A stretch of DNA of 11,060 nucleotides from Nostoc sp. CHAB 5834. Its GTDB lineage: Bacteria > Cyanobacteriota > Cyanobacteriia > Cyanobacteriales > Nostocaceae. The notes beneath the pieces were generated by a model. The model was not told where the DNA came from, searched no databases, and saw nothing but the letters and a program-made list of their open reading frames with translations. Shown here piece after piece: positions 6,722 through 11,060 of this stretch. The position numbers were made by a program, and so were the translations under genes. The stretch lies in NCBI GenBank assembly GCA_020829485.1, contig JAIVFU010000165.1, positions 1 through 11,060 on the forward strand, written 5' to 3'. Numbering within the stretch: position 1 is the stretch's first letter; each line of letters begins with the position of its first letter.

Positions 6722-9700
6722 TTAGCGATTAACCATTACCTCTGGTGTAACAGCAAAGGTCAAAACTGTTTCATCTACTCCTTTAAGCTCTAGCGGACTA
6801 CCTTTAGTGATTTCTTCTTCCTGCAAATAATCTGCCACGGCAGCAGAAACCAAGATAGTACCGGGAACAGCAGCAGCTTGCAACCTAGCAGCAATATTCA
6901 CACTAGGGCCAATAGCAGTATAATCAGCACGTTCAGCGCTACCAAACATCCCCACAACAGCAGTACCTTGGTGGATACCGCACCGAAACTGGACGCTAGT
7001 GAGCCTGTCACCATCGAATACACCTTTTTCTCGCCAGCGCTTGTTCAAGTCAGCCAGTGAGCGGTGCATTGCTCTTGCTGTATTAATAGCACGACGCACC
7101 TGTTCGTTAGGGGTTAGTTCTTCCGGCGCTCCATATAAAGCTAAGATGGCATCTCCCATAAATTTATCTACAGTGCCGCCATTACTAAAGACAACTTTGG
7201 TCATGGCTTCTAAATATTCATTTAGCAACTCTGCGACTCGTCGTGATCTAAGAGTATTTGATAGCTGTGTAAAACCCACGATGTCACTAAATAAAACTGT
7301 AATTAAGCGTGGTTCTGGACGCAAATCTAAGGTTAAATCACCAGTTGCAGCTTTTTGCACTAATACAGCTGGCAAAAAGCGCTTTAGTACCGATTCTGTC
7401 AAATAAGTATTTAACTCCACAATTCGCCGTTCATTTTCCTTCAATGCCAAAAGATTCCGAACTTCCGCCAAAAGTTCCCGATCGTTGAATGGTTTTGCTA
7501 AATAAGCATCCGCCCCATGTTCTGTACCTTCGATGCGGGTTTCTTCGTCAACTTTCGCAGTCAGCAAAATGATCGGTGTTCCTTTCAATTTCTCTTCATT
7601 GCGAATCATCTGAATCATCTCTAGTCCGCTCACCAAGGGCATCATTAAGTCAGTCACAATCAAGCTGGGCATAATTTCCTTAGCTATATTGTGCCCTTCA
7701 TAACCATTACGAGCCGTTTTTACCTGATAACCGTTCCGGCGGAAAATCTCAGATACATAAGTTCGCAAATCCGGGTTGTCATCTACAACTAAAATTGAGT
7801 GTTGAGTCTTAAGTGCTGAGTCTTGAGTATCAATATTAGGGGAGAAGTTTATTGTAATATCTTCAATATTGTCTGTTGTTGACTCTAGCAGTTCCAAATC
7901 AGCCAATTCTACGCTGGCGCGGCTCGTGTTCAGTTCTACAGGTGTTTCTAGTACTTGTGGCGTTGGTAGATGAGCATTTCCAATCACAAGCCATAAACTA
8001 AAGGTAGTGCCTTGACCGTAAACTGATTCCACAGTGACTTTACCACCATGTAATTCGACCAGTTCTTTAACTAAAGCTAAACCCAAACCACTGCCTTCAT
8101 AGGAACGGTTTGCTGAACCTTCAGCTTGGCGGAAGCGCTCAAATAGGTGGGGAATTTGTTCTTGAACAATGCCAATTCCCGTATCTTGTACTTGCAATAT
8201 GCAACGATCGCTCTCAGATTTTAGTCTGACGCTGATTGTCCCGCCTTCAGGGGTAAACTTCATTGCATTAGACAGAAGGTTGTAAACCACCTTGTCAAAT
8301 TTTTCCATATCCAAGTACACCGGAGAACATTCATCTAACTGAGTGGCGAGATGTAGTTTCTTTTTCTCACAGTACGGACGAAAAGATTCCACAATTTGGC
8401 TGACAAACTCGACTAAATCACAAGGATGGAAACTAGGCTGCATTCTCCCCGCATCCAGGCGTTGTAAATCCAGGAGTTGATTTACCAGTCGTAGCAGGCG
8501 GCGGGAGTTACGGAGGGCGATCGCACTTTGAGAGTAAGATAATCCTTCACCAGCCGCTACCGCCGACTCTAAAGGCCCTTGAATCAAGGTGATGGGTGTG
8601 CGAAACTCGTGGGAAATATTTTGGAAAAATTCGGTTTTTTGTTTGTCTAATTCCAGTAAGCGTTCAGCTTGTTGACGAGTTTTTTGATACAAGTATGACT
8701 GCTGGACTGCGATCGCTGCTTGGGCTGCTACTGCTTTCGCCAAATCAATATCAGATGACAGCCACTGACGTATTTTTTTACCCTCATGCAAGGTAATACT
8801 ACCGATACATTTACCATCAGCCAATAATGGTACAAACATTAGCGATCGCGCTGGCATGTTTAACGGCAAATCAAAACCCTGCACATCTGAGGGAGAATGG
8901 CTGACATTACCAATTACCACAGGTTCATGAGTCTGTAGCATTTGTTGGAGGATTGGATTCTCCTGTATAGATGCTTGAGAATAAGGTAATTTCGGAGGTA
9001 ATAGGTTATTCTTGCTACTTGAATTATTGTCTGCGGCTGGCGATGCCTGGGTTGGGTTGTGCCTATGCAAATTTTCCGAATGTTGAAAACTGTCATACAA
9101 GCCCACACACTGGACAAACTCATCTTCCTCTGTCCACAAAGACAGGACACAGCCATCGACTTGTAAGGCTTGTCCCAATTGCTGGGTGATCGCCGCAAAA
9201 ATATCTTGGGGGTCTAAGCTAGAGCGAATCGCGCTAGTAATTGTATTAATTAGAGCTTCTCTCTTGGCAAGGGCACGTACTTGCTCGTAAGCATAAGCTT
9301 GAGACAAAGCTAAAGCTGCCTGATCCGCCACCATCAACACTAGCTGCACCTCATCCTCCTCCCAAATGCGAGGTACACAACACTGATGCAGTGCCAGCAC
9401 TGCCATCAGTTCTTGTTGGCAGATTAATGGCACAACTAAACTAGAGCAAATGTTAGCGGCAGTAAAAGCTTCCCCACGTTGGCGCAGTTCGGGAGTATTA
9501 CCGTGAATACGCTCATCATCAGTTACATCGTGAATCACCTGGACTTCACGAGTTTCCCACACAGTTTGAGCCAAAAGAGGCAGAGGGACAGAGGTTGACA
9601 GGGGCACAGCAGAATAATTATTTGCCTGCACCCCTGCTTCTTCAGAAAGAGGCTTCTGATAAATAAATCCTTTATCCGCTAACTGCTCATCTTGGAAGGG

Positions 9701-10252
9701 ACGCAATAGGCAAACATCCACCTCCAACATGTGACCCACTGTATCTACAATTGCCTGCAAAATTTGGCGATAGTCTAAAGCACTGCGAATTGTATTTGTA
9801 ACGGTATTCAACAGTGATTCTTGCCGAAGTGTGCGGGTAAGCTCGCGGGTGCGAGCTTTGAGAACATTGTGAGTATCCAAAGCTTGGCGTACCACTGCTT
9901 TGAGTTCCTCAGCTTCCCACGGTTTAGTGACATATTTAAATACCTTACCAGCGTTAATTGCTTCCACCAGGTCTTCGACATCGGTGTAGCCAGTTAAAAT
10001 AATCCGGATAATATCTGGATATTGAGTTGCTGTCAGGCTCAAAAATTCTGTACCGCTCATCATCGGCATCCGCTGATCGGAGATGATCACCGCGACCTCC
10101 CCCTCTTGAGCCAGCAGATCGAGTGCCGCAGGGCCAGAGTTTGCCCTTAGCACCTTATAGTCGCGATAGAAAGTGCGGTAAAGCAAGTCAAGGTTGTCTG
10201 GTTCATCATCGACAACCAAAATTTTAGGCTTACTGTTTACTTGGGATTTCAT
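6722..10252 (-). CDS. cyaC: Hybrid two-component adenylate cyclase CyaC
   Basis: A 1176-residue soluble signalling protein making cyclic AMP, with the domain order known for CyaC of Anabaena and Spirulina. REC1 (10-125) has Asp15/16, phospho-acceptor Asp59, Thr87 and Lys110. Two GAF domains follow (about 160-318 and 346-518). The first resembles phytochrome GAFs but lacks the bilin-binding Cys-His. The second has a low-complexity insert near 391-430. The histidine kinase has phospho-acceptor His548 in SHEFRTP, N-box Asn658/662, G1 box DTGIGI (690-695) and G2 box GSGLGLAL (720-727). REC2 (819-935) has Asp868, Thr898 and Lys920. The class III cyclase (980-1142) has metal ligands Asp990 and Asp1034, Lys1030 for adenine, Asn1119 and Arg1123. 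Thr1112 replaces the usual Asp, the class IIIb pattern. Phosphorelay from the kinase through the REC domains presumably controls cyclase activity. A good AGGA ribosome binding site lies 9 nt before the ATG. Confidence 0.96.
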   Translation of the reverse strand: MKSQVNSKPKILVVDDEPDNLDLLYRTFYRDYKVLRANSGPAALDLLAQEGEVAVIISDQRMPMMSGTEFLSLTATQYPDIIRIILTGYTDVEDLVEAINAGKVFKYVTKPWEAEELKAVVRQALDTHNVLKARTRELTRTLRQESLLNTVTNTIRSALDYRQILQAIVDTVGHMLEVDVCLLRPFQDEQLADKGFIYQKPLSEEAGVQANNYSAVPLSTSVPLPLLAQTVWETREVQVIHDVTDDERIHGNTPELRQRGEAFTAANICSSLVVPLICQQELMAVLALHQCCVPRIWEEDEVQLVLMVADQAALALSQAYAYEQVRALAKREALINTITSAIRSSLDPQDIFAAITQQLGQALQVDGCVLSLWTEEDEFVQCVGLYDSFQHSENLHRHNPTQASPAADNNSSSKNNLLPPKLPYSQASIQENPILQQMLQTHEPVVIGNVSHSPSDVQGFDLPLNMPARSLMFVPLLADGKCIGSITLHEGKKIRQWLSSDIDLAKAVAAQAAIAVQQSYLYQKTRQQAERLLELDKQKTEFFQNISHEFRTPITLIQGPLESAVAAGEGLSYSQSAIALRNSRRLLRLVNQLLDLQRLDAGRMQPSFHPCDLVEFVSQIVESFRPYCEKKKLHLATQLDECSPVYLDMEKFDKVVYNLLSNAMKFTPEGGTISVRLKSESDRCILQVQDTGIGIVQEQIPHLFERFRQAEGSANRSYEGSGLGLALVKELVELHGGKVTVESVYGQGTTFSLWLVIGNAHLPTPQVLETPVELNTSRASVELADLELLESTTDNIEDITINFSPNIDTQDSALKTQHSILVVDDNPDLRTYVSEIFRRNGYQVKTARNGYEGHNIAKEIMPSLIVTDLMMPLVSGLEMIQMIRNEEKLKGTPIILLTAKVDEETRIEGTEHGADAYLAKPFNDRELLAEVRNLLALKENERRIVELNTYLTESVLKRFLPAVLVQKAATGDLTLDLRPEPRLITVLFSDIVGFTQLSNTLRSRRVAELLNEYLEAMTKVVFSNGGTVDKFMGDAILALYGAPEELTPNEQVRRAINTARAMHRSLADLNKRWREKGVFDGDRLTSVQFRCGIHQGTAVVGMFGSAERADYTAIGPSVNIAARLQAAAVPGTILVSAAVADYLQEEEITKGSPLELKGVDETVLTFAVTPEVMVNR
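7796..7828. repeat. Heptanucleotide tandem repeat (STRR) inside cyaC
   Basis: On the minus strand the units read ACTCAAG, ACTCAGC, ACTTAAG, ACTCAAC, ACTCA: four full 7-bp units and a partial fifth. This is the short tandemly repeated repetitive (STRR) type described in heterocystous cyanobacteria. It encodes residues of about 809-819 (TQDSALKTQHS), the linker just before REC2, and keeps the reading frame. Confidence 0.75.
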
Positions 10253-10261
10253 GCACCGCTT

Positions 10262-10265
10262 TCCT
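10262..10265 (-). promoter_or_regulatory. Ribosome binding site of cyaC
   Basis: On the minus strand AGGA lies 9 nt upstream of the ATG at 10252 (AGGAAAGCGGTGC then ATG), supporting this start. The N-terminal residues lead directly into the first receiver domain, which also fits. Confidence 0.6.
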
Positions 10266-10298
10266 GCTGCAACGGCAGTCGGATAAAGAATAATCTGA

Positions 10299-10329
10299 TC
10301 AGGTAAGAATTTTTCTGAGTCAGGTAAGA
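10299..10329. promoter_or_regulatory. Paired 10-bp direct repeats upstream of cyaC
   Basis: TCAGGTAAGA occurs at 10299-10308 and again at 10320-10329, start to start 21 bp, i.e. two helical turns. Similarity extends leftwards as CTGA-TCAGGTAAGA against CTGAGTCAGGTAAGA. A degenerate third copy (CTGAGTGTAAGAGC) lies at 10372-10385. The pair is 47-77 bp upstream of the cyaC start codon, where an operator would be expected. The binding protein is unknown. Confidence 0.45.
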
Positions 10330-10634
10330 GCAGAGCATTTTGACCAATAAGGCTGTTTGGCTACATGACTGCTGAGTGTAAGAGCGTTTACGCACAGTAA
10401 TTCGTCTCAATGGCTATGCCTATTACCGATTGCGTTGGTGCAGTGTAATTGCTTTCATAATCAGTTATAGGGTTACAGAGTCGCTGCTTGCTTGCCAAAT
10501 CTTCCTTCACCTCCTGTGAGCAATGTCTGATAATACATACAGCGCTCATAGCTAGCTGACAAATCCAGATGAAGCTGCATATTAAGTTTTCCCTTTGCAG
10601 CAGTTTTACTAACACTTGCAGGTAAATTTTATTT

Positions 10635-10751
10635 ATGGTAGTCATGGTAGAGTCAAAAATATTAAAACATGAAGATTTAAAGCCAAAGTATACTATTAGA
10701 CAAATACCTCCTTCTAATTTAGCAATCAGAACTATCATTAAGACAAGGTAG
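10635..10751 (+). CDS. Possible small protein of unknown function (38 residues)
   Basis: ATG at 10635 opens 38 codons to TAG at 10749-10751. The predicted peptide is basic and balanced in composition (no Cys, Lys/Arg-rich C-terminus, KYTIRQIPPSNLAIR in the middle), unlike the Cys- and Ile-rich product of the opposite strand. The ribosome binding site is weak (AGGT 14 nt upstream). I recognise no family. The same frame continues open after two stops (10749 and 10755) through 10997, but that part is mostly repeat sequence. It could be a genuine small protein, a decayed gene end, or chance. Confidence 0.25.
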   Translation: MVVMVESKILKHEDLKPKYTIRQIPPSNLAIRTIIKTR

Positions 10752-10859
10752 GGTTAAGAAGTTAGGGATCTTGGAGATTCTTCCCCTGTAACTGCACAGA
10801 CTGTTACTATGACCTATTACCGCAAAGCGGAAGTCAAAAGAAGCCAGTGCGCCCTTGCG

Positions 10860-10900
10860 GCTGTGCCTACTTCCCTCCGGGGAAGCAAACTAGGCGCAGC
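10860..10900. repeat. Nested palindromic repeat
   Basis: GCTGTGCCTA (10860-10869) pairs with TAGGCGCAGC (10891-10900), including one G-T wobble. Directly inside it CTTCCC (10870-10875) pairs with GGGAAG (10880-10885), leaving CAAAC bulged on one side. The result is a 16-bp stem over a 4-nt loop. Sequences of this flavour, ending in CTCGAAGAGAAG-type tails, recur between genes in Nostocales, as I recall. The sequence happens to be open in one + frame (10809-10997), which I take as spurious. Confidence 0.55.
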
Positions 10901-10942
10901 ATCTCGAAGAGAAGAGAAGCAACTGGCTCTCAGAATTAAGCT

Positions 10943-10965
10943 TCCCCGGTCTGAAGACGCGGGGA
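10943..10965. repeat. Bulged G/C hairpin, possible transposon-end relic
   Basis: TCCCCGGTC (10943-10951) pairs with GAC-g-CGGGGA (10956-10965): 9 bp with one bulged G over the TGAA loop. No T-run follows. The compact bulged stem resembles the hairpin at 6677-6696, so both may derive from IS200/IS605-type ends, or this one may belong to the adjoining palindromic repeat. Confidence 0.35.
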
Positions 10966-11060
10966 TTTCTGAAGAGTCCACAAAAGAACTTTCTTAGGCA
11001 TACTTAAAATGCCTCTACCTACTCCACTTAAGTCAAACTTAAATATCGCAGCTACTTTTC

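Larger units (their letters stand above)
10253..11060. other. Region upstream of cyaC without a convincing gene
   Basis: Positions 10253-10390 carry the cyaC ribosome binding site and the direct repeats. No clear -10/-35 pair for cyaC is visible. Positions 10390-10630 show nothing I can interpret apart from SD-like AGGAGG on the minus strand near 10510 without a matching good ORF. Positions 10635-10751 hold a possible 38-residue ORF (+). Positions 10836-10970 are palindromic repeat sequence. Nothing is recognisable after 10998. Confidence 0.55.

Noticed and set aside
10388..10738. 116-codon ORF on the minus strand upstream of cyaC
   Set aside because: The product is rich in Cys and Ile with no recognisable domain, the ATG at 10738 has no ribosome binding site, and SD-like AGGAGG sequences fall inside it rather than before it. 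It overlaps a more protein-like + strand frame.
10739..10762. CTTAACCC on the minus strand as a second Pho box
   Set aside because: Only one octamer is present without a convincing tandem partner, and no credible gene follows it.
10809..10997. 62-codon ORF on the + strand
   Set aside because: Most of it is translated palindromic repeat sequence and there is no ribosome binding site or known domain.

Overview
The window looks like chromosome from a filamentous, probably heterocyst-forming cyanobacterium (Nostoc/Anabaena group). The evidence is six copies of the HIP1 octamer GCGATCGC (positions 2274, 3020, 4807, 8517, 8709, 8842), a heptanucleotide tandem repeat of the kind known from these genomes, Nostocales-style palindromic intergenic repeats, and a CyaC-type adenylate cyclase. 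Genus and species cannot be fixed from the sequence alone.

Left part (1-4708, + strand): a non-coding leader carrying a probable 171-bp MITE (203-373) and a Pho-box-like promoter (594-644) leads into pstS-pstC-pstA-pstB, a complete high-affinity phosphate ABC transporter. PstS is a lipoprotein that binds phosphate, PstC and PstA form the channel, and PstB is the ATPase. pstC is preceded by a 7-codon mini-ORF with a strong ribosome binding site whose stop codon overlaps the pstC start. pstC and pstA also overlap by ATGA. No phoU follows.

Middle (4709-6721): a 15-bp perfect hairpin with A/T flanks (4897-4932) lies between the pst operon and two genes that converge on it from the minus strand. 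These are tRNA-Gly(UCC), with its own well-formed promoter, and a TonB-like protein with an SxxxH transmembrane helix and a 24-bp/8-residue Pro-Thr-Arg-Glu repeat. The 409-bp gap beyond holds hairpins resembling the ends of IS200/IS605 (TnpB) elements, probably a relic.

Right part (6722-11060): one very large minus-strand gene, cyaC, encodes a hybrid signalling protein (REC-GAF-GAF-histidine kinase-REC-class III adenylate cyclase). Its cyclase carries Thr at the second adenine-recognition position, the class IIIb signature associated with bicarbonate stimulation. A pair of 10-bp direct repeats spaced 21 bp apart sits just upstream of it. The last 800 bp hold no convincing gene, only a possible 38-residue ORF and palindromic repeats.

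All main genes belong to known families. The less ordinary signals are the leader mini-ORF at pstC, the repeats inserted in-frame in coding sequence, the TnpB-end-like relic and the operator-like repeats before cyaC. I see no sign of a wholly new multi-gene system.
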